Origin: Erythrobacteraceae bacterium
Lineage (GTDB): Bacteria; Pseudomonadota; Alphaproteobacteria; Sphingomonadales; Sphingomonadaceae
Reading direction: 5' to 3'
Assembly: GCA_002706445.1 (NCBI GenBank)
Contig: PALE01000055.1
Span: 1 to 64,000 of the forward strand
Length of the DNA: 64,000 bases
The notes beneath the pieces are model-generated. The model was not told where the DNA came from. It ran no database searches and saw only the letters and a list, made by a program, of their open reading frames with translations. This document shows positions 51,347-60,476 of this stretch, piece by piece. Made by a program: the position numbers and the translations under genes. Numbering within the stretch: the stretch's first letter is position 1; the number at the start of each line of letters is the position of its first letter.

Positions 51347-52480
51347 ATGCGTAAAATCGTCATCGGCTTGGCGATGGCTTCGACCGCACTCACCGCGCCC
51401 GCCATGGCCCGCGAAGGCCAATGGTACATTGAGGGCGATGCCGGTGTGATGCTCGTTGAAGACGTCACTTTGGATGTGAACGGTGTCACTGGTGACGCCG
51501 TCGCTGATCACGACACTGGAGCGGACTTCGGCGGCATCGTCGGCTACGACTTCGGTGCGTTCCGTCTCGAAGCAGAAGCTGCCTACAAGGAAGCTGAACT
51601 GGACGAAGTTGCTGCGGGCACGCAGGGCCTCGCCCTCAACCCGCTGAACGGATCTTTCACCACCTTCAACGACGTGCGCGATGCAGCCGGTGAAGTTGAC
51701 GCTCTCAGCTTCATGGTGAACGGCCTTTTCGACTTCGGTAAGGACGACGGCATTCAGGGCTTCGCAGGCGCCGGTATCGGTGTTGCACGCGTTTCGCTCG
51801 ACGGCCGCGTCAACTCGAACGGCCCGGGCGTCTGGGACGATTCGGATACCGGCCTCGCATGGCAGCTGCTTGCTGGTGTGCGCGCTCCGCTGAGCGACAG
51901 CTGGGACGTCGGCCTGAAGTATCGCTACTTCAACGCTGAGAAGGTGAGCCTCATCGACCCGCTCGGTCGTCCGCTCGAAGGTGATGTGAACTCGCACTCG
52001 ATCCTGGGTACGTTCACCTACAACTTCGGTGGTGAAGCTCCGCCGCCGCCCCCGCCGCCGCCGCCGCCTCCGCCGCCGCCGCCTCCCCCGCCTCCGCCGC
52101 CGCCGCCTCCGCCGCCGCCGCCGCCGCCGTGCAACACTGGCCCGTACATCGTCTTCTTCGACTTCGATGAATCGGTCATCACGAGCGACGCTGCGACGAT
52201 CCTGGACAACGCGGTTACGGCTTACGCGAACTGCGGTACTGCAGCAGTCATGCTCGCAGGTCACACCGACCGTGCAGGCAGCGTGACCTACAACATGGGT
52301 CTCGCAGAACGTCGTAACGCTTCGGTCCGTTCGTACCTGACCGGCCGCGGCATTCCTGACGGCCGCATCAGCAGCGAAGCGTTCGGCGAATCGCAGCCGC
52401 GCGTTCCGACCGCAGACGGTGTTCGCGAACTGCAGAACCGTCGCGTCGAAGTGACCTACGGCCCGGGTTCGGGCATGTAA
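51347..52480 (+). CDS. OmpA-family outer-membrane protein with 30-proline linker
   Basis: This is a 377-residue protein. A signal peptide (AMA, residue about 22) is followed by a beta-barrel of about 205 residues ending T-Y-N-F. An uninterrupted run of 30 prolines follows (232-261, bases 52040-52129), then an OmpA C-terminal domain (262-377) with V-F-F-D-F-D-E-S (about 268-275) and L-A-E-R-R-N-A-S-V (about 318-326) for peptidoglycan binding. Codon use (CGT, GCT, GTT) differs from neighbours, suggesting high expression. A strong terminator follows. Confidence 0.93.
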   Translation: MRKIVIGLAMASTALTAPAMAREGQWYIEGDAGVMLVEDVTLDVNGVTGDAVADHDTGADFGGIVGYDFGAFRLEAEAAYKEAELDEVAAGTQGLALNPLNGSFTTFNDVRDAAGEVDALSFMVNGLFDFGKDDGIQGFAGAGIGVARVSLDGRVNSNGPGVWDDSDTGLAWQLLAGVRAPLSDSWDVGLKYRYFNAEKVSLIDPLGRPLEGDVNSHSILGTFTYNFGGEAPPPPPPPPPPPPPPPPPPPPPPPPPPPPPPCNTGPYIVFFDFDESVITSDAATILDNAVTAYANCGTAAVMLAGHTDRAGSVTYNMGLAERRNASVRSYLTGRGIPDGRISSEAFGESQPRVPTADGVRELQNRRVEVTYGPGSGM

Positions 52481-52508
52481 GTTCTCGCTTCAGCGAAACA
52501 AAAAAAGA

Positions 52509-52537
52509 GGGGCCGGAGAAATCCGGTCCCTTTTTTT
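52509..52537 (+). terminator. Strong terminator after the OmpA-family gene
   Basis: GGGGCCGGA (52509-52517) pairs with TCCGGTCCC (52522-52530) around a GAAA tetraloop, and seven Ts follow (52531-52537). An A-tract (52498-52506) upstream makes it potentially bidirectional. Confidence 0.9.
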
Positions 52538-52774
52538 GTGCCTAGTGTGGTGGGCGATTCTCTTAGGGGAGTGTGTCAGACACAGCGGTGTACCAGCTAT
52601 GGTACTGAGCAGAGCCAACCCTCGATCTGGAGGAGCGACGGGGCAAAACCGAGCGCAAGGCAAGGGTTGAGCGACGCTCCAAACAGCTTGCAATTCATCA
52701 AGCAGAAATGACGCAGGGTCTGGATACGCTTGGCACAGCAAGCGTATCCAGACCCTGACGCTAATGCGATATTA
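52538..52774. other. Intergenic region between OmpA terminator and MFS gene
   Basis: This is a 237-base gap without a convincing gene. It holds the palindrome TGTGTC-A-GACACA (52572-52584) and the 18-bp inverted repeat described separately. The direct repeat GAGCGAC occurs twice (near 52633 and 52669). An unannotated small RNA or a repeat remnant is possible. Confidence 0.4.
52714..52757. repeat. 18-bp perfect inverted repeat
   Basis: CAGGGTCTGGATACGCTT (52714-52731) is exactly reverse-complementary to AAGCGTATCCAGACCCTG (52740-52757), with an 8-base loop GGCACAGC. No T-run follows on either strand, so it is not a standard terminator. It lies 18 bases after the MFS gene stop on the minus strand. 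Confidence 0.8.
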
Positions 52775-54433
52775 TTAGATCTTCGGCTCTCCGGCCGCTT
52801 CTGCGCGCTCTACCACGGTGCTGTTTGCCTTCGGCACCAGCTTGATCGCGGCGATCAATAGAGCCAGCCCGATCGGCGTAATCCAAAGCGTCGAAAGTAC
52901 GCCGACACTCAAATTCCCGTCGTTCTGGGCCGAGACATAGCCGGCCATATACGGGCCCAAAGCGAGGCCAACCAGCGTTGTCGCCAGGAAGAAGGTTGCC
53001 GTTGCCGTGCCGCGCATTCTCGGCAGAACAAGAGCCTGGCTGGTCGCCGCAGCGGCTCCCAAGGCTGAAGCCGCCAGCGCGCCCACCACCACGTTGAGAA
53101 TGCAGAAAAGCACAAAACTGTCGGTCGTATACTGCACCACGGCAAAGGGGATCGGGCTCAGCAAGCCGAACAGCACCACCCAGATGCGGCCCGACTGGTA
53201 CCGTGCGAACAGCGCGTCTGCCATCCGCCCCCCCAGGATCACGCCGAGGAAGCCACCAACCGCGCCGCCGCCGCCAAGCCAAAACCCAAGTGAGCCCTTC
53301 GACAACTCGAAGATGCGTTCGGCATAGGGTGCTCCCCAATATGATGCCGAATAAGCCATGAAGGCGACGGTGCCGTAACCCAGAATCGTACAGAGGAAGG
53401 CAGGCGAACCCCAGGTCAATGCGAAAGTCGGATAGTCACGCGCGCGCAGAGCGCTGGCCCAGCAGAACACCGAGTAATAGCCGATCGCCAGCAGCAACCA
53501 TTGGTCGGTAATCTCGGGGAGTTGAACGCCAAGAGCCCCGCCGAGACTGGCGATGATCACGCCCTGGCCGGAATCCAAACCGACCGTGACCAAGTTCGCA
53601 AGAACCAGTGCAAGAATGAAAACGACAACATTGATCGCGAGTGCCCCCATTCCGCGAGCAGCTGCGCCAAAGAAGGTGAAGCCCGGTATCACGGTATAGA
53701 GTTCACGAACAAAGCCACTGAACGGACGCGGATCCTCGGAGGTAGTTAGACCATCGATGGCTCCACGAACAGGCTCACGCAGCGAGAGCACCCAGATCGC
53801 AAGCAACAATCCTGGAACGCCAACTGCGATGAATGCAGCCTGCCAGCCGGCGAGGCCCAATGGCCCGCCTTCCGGGAATGCCTGGTTCCAATTGTCGACG
53901 ATAACCCCGCCGATAGCGAGCGAGATGCCTCCGCCGATATAGATCCCCGAACTATAGATCGCGAGGGCAGTTGCCCTGATGCGAGCTGGAAACCAGTCAG
54001 AGATGAGCGAGTAGGCTGAAGGACTCGCAGTTGCCTCCCCGACGCCAACGCCGATGCGTGCGACCGTCAATGTCCCGGCATCGCGGGCAAATCCGGAAAA
54101 CGCCGTCATCGCAGACCACAAAGATAGACCGAGAGTCATCAAACGCACGCGCTTCCAGCTATCCGCCAGCTTCCCGAGCGGAATGCCGAAAAGCGCATAG
54201 AAAATCGCGAATGCCGTTCCGTAGAGGAAGCCCAGATAGGCATCGTCAACGCCAAGGTCCTGTTTGATATCGTTCGCCAGAATCGAAAGGATTTGGCGAT
54301 CAATAAAATTCAGCGTGTAAACCAGCACCAATACGCTCAGCGCGTACCAGCTGTATGTGGGCACAGATTGGTTGGCGTGATCAGCCGGCTCCGGCTGCAC
54401 TACGACGTCATCACTCAAAGGATGCTCTCCCAC
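52775..54433 (-). CDS. MFS transporter (spinster-like)
   Basis: This is a 552-residue permease, about 12 helices, longer than usual owing to an extended central part (about 250-330). Motif-A-like G-K-L-A-D-S-W-K-R (about 76-84) and G-V-G-E-A (about 126-130) fit the spinster-like branch. A GTG start at 54433 is used. The substrate is unknown. Confidence 0.87.
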   Translation of the reverse strand: MGEHPLSDDVVVQPEPADHANQSVPTYSWYALSVLVLVYTLNFIDRQILSILANDIKQDLGVDDAYLGFLYGTAFAIFYALFGIPLGKLADSWKRVRLMTLGLSLWSAMTAFSGFARDAGTLTVARIGVGVGEATASPSAYSLISDWFPARIRATALAIYSSGIYIGGGISLAIGGVIVDNWNQAFPEGGPLGLAGWQAAFIAVGVPGLLLAIWVLSLREPVRGAIDGLTTSEDPRPFSGFVRELYTVIPGFTFFGAAARGMGALAINVVVFILALVLANLVTVGLDSGQGVIIASLGGALGVQLPEITDQWLLLAIGYYSVFCWASALRARDYPTFALTWGSPAFLCTILGYGTVAFMAYSASYWGAPYAERIFELSKGSLGFWLGGGGAVGGFLGVILGGRMADALFARYQSGRIWVVLFGLLSPIPFAVVQYTTDSFVLFCILNVVVGALAASALGAAAATSQALVLPRMRGTATATFFLATTLVGLALGPYMAGYVSAQNDGNLSVGVLSTLWITPIGLALLIAAIKLVPKANSTVVERAEAAGEPKI

Positions 54434-54471
54434 TCTCTCTCATTGGGAAGGCGCGGCTGAAATGAGCCGCA

Positions 54472-55170
54472 TCAATCGGAATACGCAGTGCTATCCGCAA
54501 TTCCGGCTTCGGCAAAACCCTTTTTGCGTAATCTGCAAGAGTCGCAGGTTCCACAAGCCAAGCCCTCCGGGGTCGGATCGTAGCAGGACCAACTCCACGA
54601 CGGATTGAGGTCCAATCGCGCGCACTCCCGAGCGATATCCGCTTTGGTCAAATGCTGCAACGGTGCGTGGATCGTAAACGGTTTTCCCTCGACCCCCGCC
54701 TTCGTTCCAAGCCGCGCAGTCTCTGCGAAACTGGCGATGAATTCTGGTCGGCAATCGGGATAGCCCGAATAGTCGAGGGCGTTCACACCAATGAAAACGT
54801 CACGCGCTCCGGCCGCCTCTGCGCATGCCGTTGTCAGCGCCAAAAACACCAGGTTGCGCGCCGGGACATAGGTGACCGGAATGTCGTCTCCAACGCCGCT
54901 TTTGGGGACGTCGATTTCGTCGGTAAGAGCCGATCCCCCAAATGCACGCAGGTCGAGCGCAATTTCGGTCTGGCTCGCCAGTCCCAGCTTATCTGCGATC
55001 GAACGGGCAGAGGCGAGTTCCAATCGGTGCCGCTGGCCGTAATCGATGGTCAATGCATGAACAGCGAAACCATCCTCCAGTGCACGCGCAGCCGTAACCA
55101 TGGAATCGAGCCCTCCTGACAGGAGGACAACAGCTTTAGGACGTTCCGAATTTGGGAGAGGGTCATTCAT
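54472..55170 (-). CDS. queC: 7-cyano-7-deazaguanine synthase
   Basis: QueC makes preQ0, the queuosine precursor, from carboxydeazaguanine, ATP and ammonia. It is 232 residues. The PP-loop S-G-G-L-D-S (18-23) binds ATP. The C-terminal zinc site has four Cys: C-Y-D-P (about 195) and C-G-T-C-D-S-C (about 206-212). It complements gluQ (22648), which acts on queuosine-modified tRNA(Asp). No queD/queE is adjacent. Confidence 0.95.
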   Translation of the reverse strand: MNDPLPNSERPKAVVLLSGGLDSMVTAARALEDGFAVHALTIDYGQRHRLELASARSIADKLGLASQTEIALDLRAFGGSALTDEIDVPKSGVGDDIPVTYVPARNLVFLALTTACAEAAGARDVFIGVNALDYSGYPDCRPEFIASFAETARLGTKAGVEGKPFTIHAPLQHLTKADIARECARLDLNPSWSWSCYDPTPEGLACGTCDSCRLRKKGFAEAGIADSTAYSD

Positions 55171-55230
55171 CCTCTCGGACTTAGCGGGAAGCCCTCGATT
55201 GGCAACCTTTGGAAAGACCAGCCCGTCGGT

Positions 55231-55644
55231 TCAGCAGCTGCCTGTTCGCCGCGCTTCGGCTGCGAACTGGAACGGGAGGCCGGAGGCAATACCCTGGCTT
55301 TCGATCTGCACCAGAGCGCCGTTTTCCTTGCGAATATTGGTGCGGCCATAGCCGTTGCCGGGGCAGGTGTACTGAACCGTGACCTTGTTGGCACCGTCTT
55401 CAACGACGAAGCGACTACAGCCCGCCTCATTGTGACGAAGCTGGATCAGTTCCTGCCCGGTCTTTACGCAGATCTTGCGATCTTGCGATCCATCGCGGTG
55501 CTTGATCGTCCATTCCCCTTTGGCGAGACCGCCGAGCATAGCGAGACTGTCCGTCTGCGCGGCTGCCGGTAGAGTCAATCCCAGGGCAATCATGCCGAGG
55601 GCCGACAGGATGCCGACGGGTGATATGAGTGCTCGCGTAATCAT
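55231..55644 (-). CDS. Exported DUF3617-like protein
   Basis: This is a 137-residue secreted protein. The signal peptide ends near residue 30 (A-A-A-Q). L-A-K-G-E-W-T-I-K-H-R-D-G (about 41-53), then I-C-V-K-T-G and C-S-R-F-V-V-E-D, with T-C-P-G-N-G-Y-G-R (about 93-101), form the DUF3617 pattern of four Cys. Function is unknown. Confidence 0.7.
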   Translation of the reverse strand: MITRALISPVGILSALGMIALGLTLPAAAQTDSLAMLGGLAKGEWTIKHRDGSQDRKICVKTGQELIQLRHNEAGCSRFVVEDGANKVTVQYTCPGNGYGRTNIRKENGALVQIESQGIASGLPFQFAAEARRTGSC

Positions 55645-55729
55645 GTTCGTTTCCTCAACCGGAACCTCGAAAAATACTTGGCGAAATTAGCACTCGCCCG
55701 ATGAGCCGTTGCTGAATAGCGGCAGAACG

Positions 55730-56626
55730 TTATATTTCGAGTTCGAATGACTTTGCGCAAAAGGCGCAGTCGACGACGATAACCCCGTCATCGTTCCGCA
55801 TTTCTTCGCGTTGATCGACAGGGAAACGCGCAATGACGGAACGATAATACTCTTCACTGCAGCGGCATCCGCGACGAAGCTCAGCTCCCGGCTGGATCAG
55901 GATTTGATCCTCCTCATGAAAGAGCCGCCAGGCGATTCCCTCCAGCGATAACGTCGGGTCGAGCAATTCGTCGTGGCTGATCGTGCCCGTCATGGTCGCA
56001 ACATGCTCCCAGTCGGGATGGTCCATGCGCACATGAAGGCGCTCGCGGCCTTCTTCACCATCCGCCAGGTGCTGGATCAGAAGTCCCGCAGCCACCCTTC
56101 CATCGCTGGCCGCGCGGCTGGCGATCCTGATCATTGTGGGAACCTGCTCAGACTGGCTGAAATAGGTTTCGCAAGCTTCGCCAAGCGTATCGCCTTCCAG
56201 TGGCACGATGCCTTGATATCGTTGACCTTTCCCGGTTTCGAAGGTGATCGCGAGATAGCCCTGGCCGAAAAGCGCAGACAAGGATGGGTTCGCCCCGAGT
56301 TTTGACAGCGCCTCGGGATCGAAATCGGCATAGCCGCGCAATTCCCCACCACGGAAATCGCAGATCAGCAGCGACACGACACCTTCCTGCGTCTGCGCCT
56401 GCATTGTCAGCTGCGCATCATCGCCTTCTGCTTTGAGCAGTCCCCCCATAAGCGCCGCGAGCACCAGCGCCTCGCTCAACAAGTGCGTCACCGGCGGAGG
56501 ATAATCGTGCGCGGACAGAACGTCGTCGATCACGCGATCGAGGCGGACGACGCGCGCACGCGCGCTTCGCGTGGGGAGAGTGAAGCCGAGCAGTTTGTCG
56601 GCGAAGGTTTCGGTCTGGCTATCCAT
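55730..56626 (-). CDS. hslO: Redox-regulated chaperone Hsp33
   Basis: Hsp33 becomes a holdase when oxidised. It is 298 residues. The C-terminal zinc/redox switch is C-R-C-S (about 255-258) and C-A-F-C (about 287-290). Body motifs include G-Y-L-A-I-T-F-E-T-G-K-G-Q-R-Y-Q-G-I-V-P-L (about 136-157). In many Sphingomonadales it neighbours argF/argD, as here (argF is 70 bases upstream). Confidence 0.95.
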   Translation of the reverse strand: MDSQTETFADKLLGFTLPTRSARARVVRLDRVIDDVLSAHDYPPPVTHLLSEALVLAALMGGLLKAEGDDAQLTMQAQTQEGVVSLLICDFRGGELRGYADFDPEALSKLGANPSLSALFGQGYLAITFETGKGQRYQGIVPLEGDTLGEACETYFSQSEQVPTMIRIASRAASDGRVAAGLLIQHLADGEEGRERLHVRMDHPDWEHVATMTGTISHDELLDPTLSLEGIAWRLFHEEDQILIQPGAELRRGCRCSEEYYRSVIARFPVDQREEMRNDDGVIVVDCAFCAKSFELEI

Positions 56627-56695
56627 ATTCGATCATATGGTGGGTGAGGCCCGTGTGTTTAAGACCCCGAAACCTCGCACCTTCCTGCTGAGGGG

Positions 56696-57640
56696 TCACC
56701 CCAGAAGGCCAAAGCTCCACAAGAGCACAGACTTCTGCGCGTGAATGCGGTTCTCGGCTTCGTCGAAGACGACCGATTGGTGGCCTTCGAAGATATCTTC
56801 GGTCACTTCCTCTCCGACATGCGCCGGAAGGCAATGCAGAAAGACCGCGTCCGGCTTCGCTTTGGCCATCAGCGCCAGGTTGACCTGAAACGGCTCCATC
56901 GCAGCGCGTTTTTCGGCGGCGTCTTCCTGTCCCATGGAAATCCACGTGTCGGTCACGAGCACGTCGGCTCCTTGAGCGGCTGAAGACGCATCATTGGTGA
57001 GAGTCACCTCGGCGCCACCTGCACGGGCCATGTCGATGAATTCCGCCTCGGGTTCGAAGCCTTGAGGGGTCGCAACGCGCACGTTGAACTTCATCAAACC
57101 GGCCGCTTCGAGCACCGAATGAAGCACATTGTTGCCGTCACCGAACCACGCGACTTCGAGGCCCGGGAGCGGCTTCTTGTGCTCGATCACCGTCAGGAGA
57201 TCGGCAACGATCTGGCACGGATGCGAGCGATCGGTCAGGCCATTGATCACGGGAACCGTCGCGTGACGCGCCATTTCCTCGATCTTCGCATGATCATCGG
57301 TCCGCAACATGATGGCATCGACCATGCGACTGAGGACGCGCGCCGTGTCGGCGATCGACTCGCCCCGACCAAGCTGGCTCGAGCCCGCATCGAGGATGAG
57401 GACCGAACCTCCCAACTGCCGCATGGCGATATCGAAGCTGACGCGCGTGCGGGTCGAGTTTTTCTCGAACACCAGCGCCAACACCCGCCCTTCAAGCGGG
57501 CGGTCGGTATCGGCGCTGCCCTTTGCCCATGTCTTGCGCGCCGCCTTGCGGTCGAGCGCATCGGCAATCATCGCAGCAATGCCGTCGGCTCCGGCATCGC
57601 TCAAATCGAGGAAGTGCCGGAATTGTTCGGTCCCTGCCAT
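56696..57640 (-). CDS. argF: Ornithine carbamoyltransferase
   Basis: ArgF makes citrulline in arginine synthesis. From the ATG at 57640 it is 314 residues; a GTG one codon earlier is possible. The carbamoyl-phosphate loop is S-T-R-T-R-V (about 61-66), D-R-S-H-P-C-Q (about 137-143) follows, and the ornithine site H-C-L-P-A (about 270-274) is in place. The start overlaps the argD stop (TGATG), so they form an operon. Confidence 0.96.
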   Translation of the reverse strand: MAGTEQFRHFLDLSDAGADGIAAMIADALDRKAARKTWAKGSADTDRPLEGRVLALVFEKNSTRTRVSFDIAMRQLGGSVLILDAGSSQLGRGESIADTARVLSRMVDAIMLRTDDHAKIEEMARHATVPVINGLTDRSHPCQIVADLLTVIEHKKPLPGLEVAWFGDGNNVLHSVLEAAGLMKFNVRVATPQGFEPEAEFIDMARAGGAEVTLTNDASSAAQGADVLVTDTWISMGQEDAAEKRAAMEPFQVNLALMAKAKPDAVFLHCLPAHVGEEVTEDIFEGHQSVVFDEAENRIHAQKSVLLWSFGLLG

Positions 57641-58839
57641 CACGCGTCCTCTGGAATGGTAAAGCTCGCAGCACCTGCCGAAAGCTTGTCGAAGAACTCG
57701 TCGATCTCGGCATCGCCGACAACAAGCGGAGGCAGGACGCGCAGCGTCTGATCGCCGGCAGCCACAGTCAGCAGCTGATGGTTGTCACGCAGGTGCACGA
57801 AGAAGGGGCGGCTTTCGACCTTCATCTTGACCCCCAGCATCAGGCCCTGTCCGCGGACGAGTTCGAAGAGTTCGGGATAATTCCCGATGAACTGTTCGAG
57901 ACGCGTGCGGATCCGCTCGCCCTTTTCGGTGACTTCGGCGAGAAATTCCGGATTGGCGACGGCATCCATGACCGCGCTGCCGGCGGCCATGGCGAGCGGG
58001 TTGCCGCCATAGGTCGAACCGTGCGTTCCGAAAGTCATCCCGCGCGCCGCTTTCTCGGTCGCCAGCACTGCGCCCAGCGGGAAACCTCCCCCCAGACCCT
58101 TTGCGGTCGCCAGAATATCGGGTTTGATGCCGTAGTGTTCGTAGGCGTAGAATTTGCCCGTTCGCGCCACGCCGCATTGAACCTCGTCGAGCACGAGCAT
58201 CAGATCATGCTCGTCGGCAAGATCGCGCAGGCCCTGCATGAAGGCCTGCGAAGCCGGGCGGATGCCGCCCTCGCCCTGGATCGGCTCAACCAGAAAACCT
58301 GCGGTCTTAGGCCCCATCAGCGCCTTGGCCGATTCCAGATCGTCGAATTCGGCATATTTGAAGCCGGCGAGCAGCGGCGAGAAGCCGTGGTGCATCTTGG
58401 TCTGGTTCGAAGCGCTGATCGTCGCCATCGTGCGGCCGTGGAAGGCATTCGAGAAGGTGATCAGCTCGAATCGTTCCGAATCACCTTCGTCACCGGCGTT
58501 CTGGTGATAGGCGCGCGCGGCCTTGATCGCGCCTTCCACTGCTTCGGCGCCCGAATTGGTGAAGAACACGGTGTCGGCAAAGGTCGCATCGACCAGTTGC
58601 TGGGCAAGTTTTTCACCCTGCGGACTGCCGTAGAGATTCGAGACGTGCATCAGCTCTGCAGCCTGTTTCTGGATCGCCGAGATCAAGCCCTCATGCGAAT
58701 GGCCCAGCAGGTTCACAGCGATCCCGCTCGCAAAATCGAGATAGCGCGTGCCGTCTTCGTCGATCAGATGGCAGTGTTCGCCTCGCACGGGCCGAACACC
58801 ACAGCGCGGATAGACAGGCATGAGTGGCGAAATCGACAT
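57640..58839 (-). CDS. argD: Acetylornithine aminotransferase
   Basis: This PLP enzyme makes N-acetylornithine, two steps before ArgF. It is 399 residues. Lys247 in T-A-K-G-L-G-G-G-F binds PLP, and D-E-V-Q-C-G (about 218-223) is the usual Asp/Glu site. [10 protein letters not shown] (about 94-103) is the ornithine-aminotransferase hallmark. It heads the argD-argF operon. Confidence 0.95.
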   Translation of the reverse strand: MSISPLMPVYPRCGVRPVRGEHCHLIDEDGTRYLDFASGIAVNLLGHSHEGLISAIQKQAAELMHVSNLYGSPQGEKLAQQLVDATFADTVFFTNSGAEAVEGAIKAARAYHQNAGDEGDSERFELITFSNAFHGRTMATISASNQTKMHHGFSPLLAGFKYAEFDDLESAKALMGPKTAGFLVEPIQGEGGIRPASQAFMQGLRDLADEHDLMLVLDEVQCGVARTGKFYAYEHYGIKPDILATAKGLGGGFPLGAVLATEKAARGMTFGTHGSTYGGNPLAMAAGSAVMDAVANPEFLAEVTEKGERIRTRLEQFIGNYPELFELVRGQGLMLGVKMKVESRPFFVHLRDNHQLLTVAAGDQTLRVLPPLVVGDAEIDEFFDKLSAGAASFTIPEDA

Positions 58840-58875
58840 AGTGGAAATCCTGAAATGAAGTGCAAAACAAAAACA

Positions 58876-58903
58876 AATGGCGGCTCAATCACGAGCCGCC
58901 ATT
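58876..58903 (-). terminator. Terminator after the cold-shock gene (minus strand)
   Basis: AATGGCGGCTC and GAGCCGCCATT are perfect 11-bp arms (58876-58886 / 58893-58903). In the minus direction they are followed by TGTTTTTGTTTT. It lies 58 bases past the cold-shock gene stop and before argD. Confidence 0.85.
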
Positions 58904-58961
58904 CGGTTTGAAATAGGGCCGCTCGCAAGCTTGGTCAAACGGCCGGATATGATGCGCGGGA

Positions 58962-59729
58962 TTACTCCTGAACCGGCACCAGATTGACCGCAGAATGCTT
59001 GCCTCGTCGATCGACTTCGAGGTCGAACTCGAAACGTTCGCCTTCGTTGATCGAGGACAGGCCCGAGCGTTCAACCGCGCTAATGTGTACGAATGCGTCC
59101 GGCTGGCCATCGTCACGCACGAGGAAGCCGAAGCCCTTCATTGCATTGAAGAATTTCACCGTTCCGGTAGCCTTTTCGCCGGTAAGCTCGCGCTTGGGCG
59201 GGCCGCCGGCCTGCGGCGCAGCGATTACGTCGCCGACAACCTGAAGGTCCTGCGCGGAGATCTTGCCACCGCGGTCGACCAGGTTGAATTCGAGTTCCTG
59301 ACCTTCGGCCAGGCCTTCAAGACCCGCACGCTCAACCGCGCTGATATGAACGAAGACGTCTTCGCCGCCAGTTTCCTGCTGGATGAAGCCAAAGCCCTTT
59401 TGGCCGTTGAAGAACTTTACGACGCCCTTGCCGGTGCCGACGACCTGAGCGGGCATGCGGTTGAAACCGCCGCCACCGCCACCGCCGGGACGACCACCGC
59501 CGCCTCCGCCGCGCGGGCCGCCGCCGAAGCCGCCACCGCCGTGCCGGTCGCCGCCGCCGTAGCCGCCGCCACCGTGCCGGTCACCACCACCGAAGCGATC
59601 GCCGCCACGGTCGTTGCCATAGTCCGAAGGGGGCGGGAATCCGTCACCGCCGCCAAATGGATCAAAATTGTCTTCGCCGAAACCGTCCCGCTTGTCCCGT
59701 CCGCGGCGACGTCCCCTGTCGTATCCCAT
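58962..59729 (-). CDS. Cold-shock protein with two CSDs and a Gly/Arg-rich N-terminus
   Basis: This is a 255-residue RNA-binding protein. Residues 1-92 are Gly-rich with R-G/R-G-G-like and G-G-G-D-R-H repeats. Two cold-shock domains follow (about 97-165 and 187-255), each with K-F-F-N-x-x-K-G-F-G-F and D-x-F-V-H-I-S-A. The second domain's R-N-P1 and R-N-P2 motifs are intact. The glycine-rich arm is unusual and is likely to bind RNA or drive clustering. Confidence 0.9.
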   Translation of the reverse strand: MGYDRGRRRGRDKRDGFGEDNFDPFGGGDGFPPPSDYGNDRGGDRFGGGDRHGGGGYGGGDRHGGGGFGGGPRGGGGGGRPGGGGGGGFNRMPAQVVGTGKGVVKFFNGQKGFGFIQQETGGEDVFVHISAVERAGLEGLAEGQELEFNLVDRGGKISAQDLQVVGDVIAAPQAGGPPKRELTGEKATGTVKFFNAMKGFGFLVRDDGQPDAFVHISAVERSGLSSINEGERFEFDLEVDRRGKHSAVNLVPVQE

Positions 59730-59804
59730 AACTCAGTACGTACCCTAAATGGCTGCCCGATTTCCAAACGCCGGCACGGTGGACAACGAGCCATAACCAG
59801 CAAC

Positions 59805-59831
59805 AAAAAAGAATCCGCTCTTCCGGGATTC
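59805..59831 (-). terminator. Hairpin with T-run in the cold-shock gene leader
   Basis: On the minus strand GAATCC...GGATTC (59831-59826 and 59816-59811) forms a 6-bp stem followed by TTTTTT (59810-59805), about 76 bases before the cold-shock start. It could be an attenuator or the terminator of an antisense transcript. Confidence 0.45.
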
Positions 59832-60012
59832 TCATTCCAAGGCGAATACATAGCGCACAAAGGGCCGCTATGCGAATGATTTAACCTACAAAGCGCTTAT
59901 CGCGCAAAAATGTGACATTTTGGATAGTCGAAACGTCCCATCTCCACCTTGTAACCCGGCGACCATAGCGCCATTTACTGAGCGAGACGGCACCAATCCG
60001 GGAGTAACGCAG

Positions 60013-60444
60013 ATGGCCGATTTCCGTACCCTCAACGACACGATCATGGCTAGCCCGCAGATCGGATTCGACGAAATCGGGGAAGCCAAGGCGGCTGGTG
60101 TGACCCTCGTAATCAACAATCGTCCCGACGGCGAAGATCCCGACGCTCCGCAAGGCGATGTGATCGAAGCTGCTGCGAAAGAGGCCGGGCTTGATTATTG
60201 CGCGATCCCGATCGGCCGCTCCGGCTTTAGCGAGCCGCAGGTCGACGAGATGATCAAGGCGCTCGACGGCGCCGAAGGCCGCGTGCTCGCCTATTGCCGC
60301 ACGGGCACGCGCTCGACGCTGCTCTGGGCGCTGGCGCAGGCAAAGCTCGGCAAAAACCCCGATGAGATCGCGCAAGCCGCACAAGCGGCGGGCTATGATG
60401 TCAGCCCGGTTCGCCCGATGCTCGATATGTTTGCCGCGCGCTGA
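60013..60444 (+). CDS. TIGR01244/DUF442 sulfur-transferase/phosphatase-like protein
   Basis: This is a 143-residue protein of the Blh N-terminal (DUF442) family, a DSP-type fold. L-A-Y-C-R-T-G-T-R-S-T (about 94-104) carries the conserved Cys and Arg of a CxxGxRS pattern, one residue shorter than a classical PTP loop. V-I-N-N-R-P-D-G-E (about 33-41) is the other hallmark. Its role is uncertain: linked to sulfide detoxification in some systems. ATG at 60013 after GGAG. Confidence 0.85.
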   Translation: MADFRTLNDTIMASPQIGFDEIGEAKAAGVTLVINNRPDGEDPDAPQGDVIEAAAKEAGLDYCAIPIGRSGFSEPQVDEMIKALDGAEGRVLAYCRTGTRSTLLWALAQAKLGKNPDEIAQAAQAAGYDVSPVRPMLDMFAAR

Positions 60445-60476
60445 TTCGCGCTCCGCTTACGAGCGGATAGTCTCGG

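Noticed and set aside
50798..52264. Minus-strand frame with Arg/Gly repeats antisense to OmpA
   Set aside because: The repeats are the reverse complement of the proline linker codons, not a real protein.
55171..55230. preQ1 riboswitch before queC
   Set aside because: The short upstream region shows no pseudoknot-like stem or preQ1 aptamer core.
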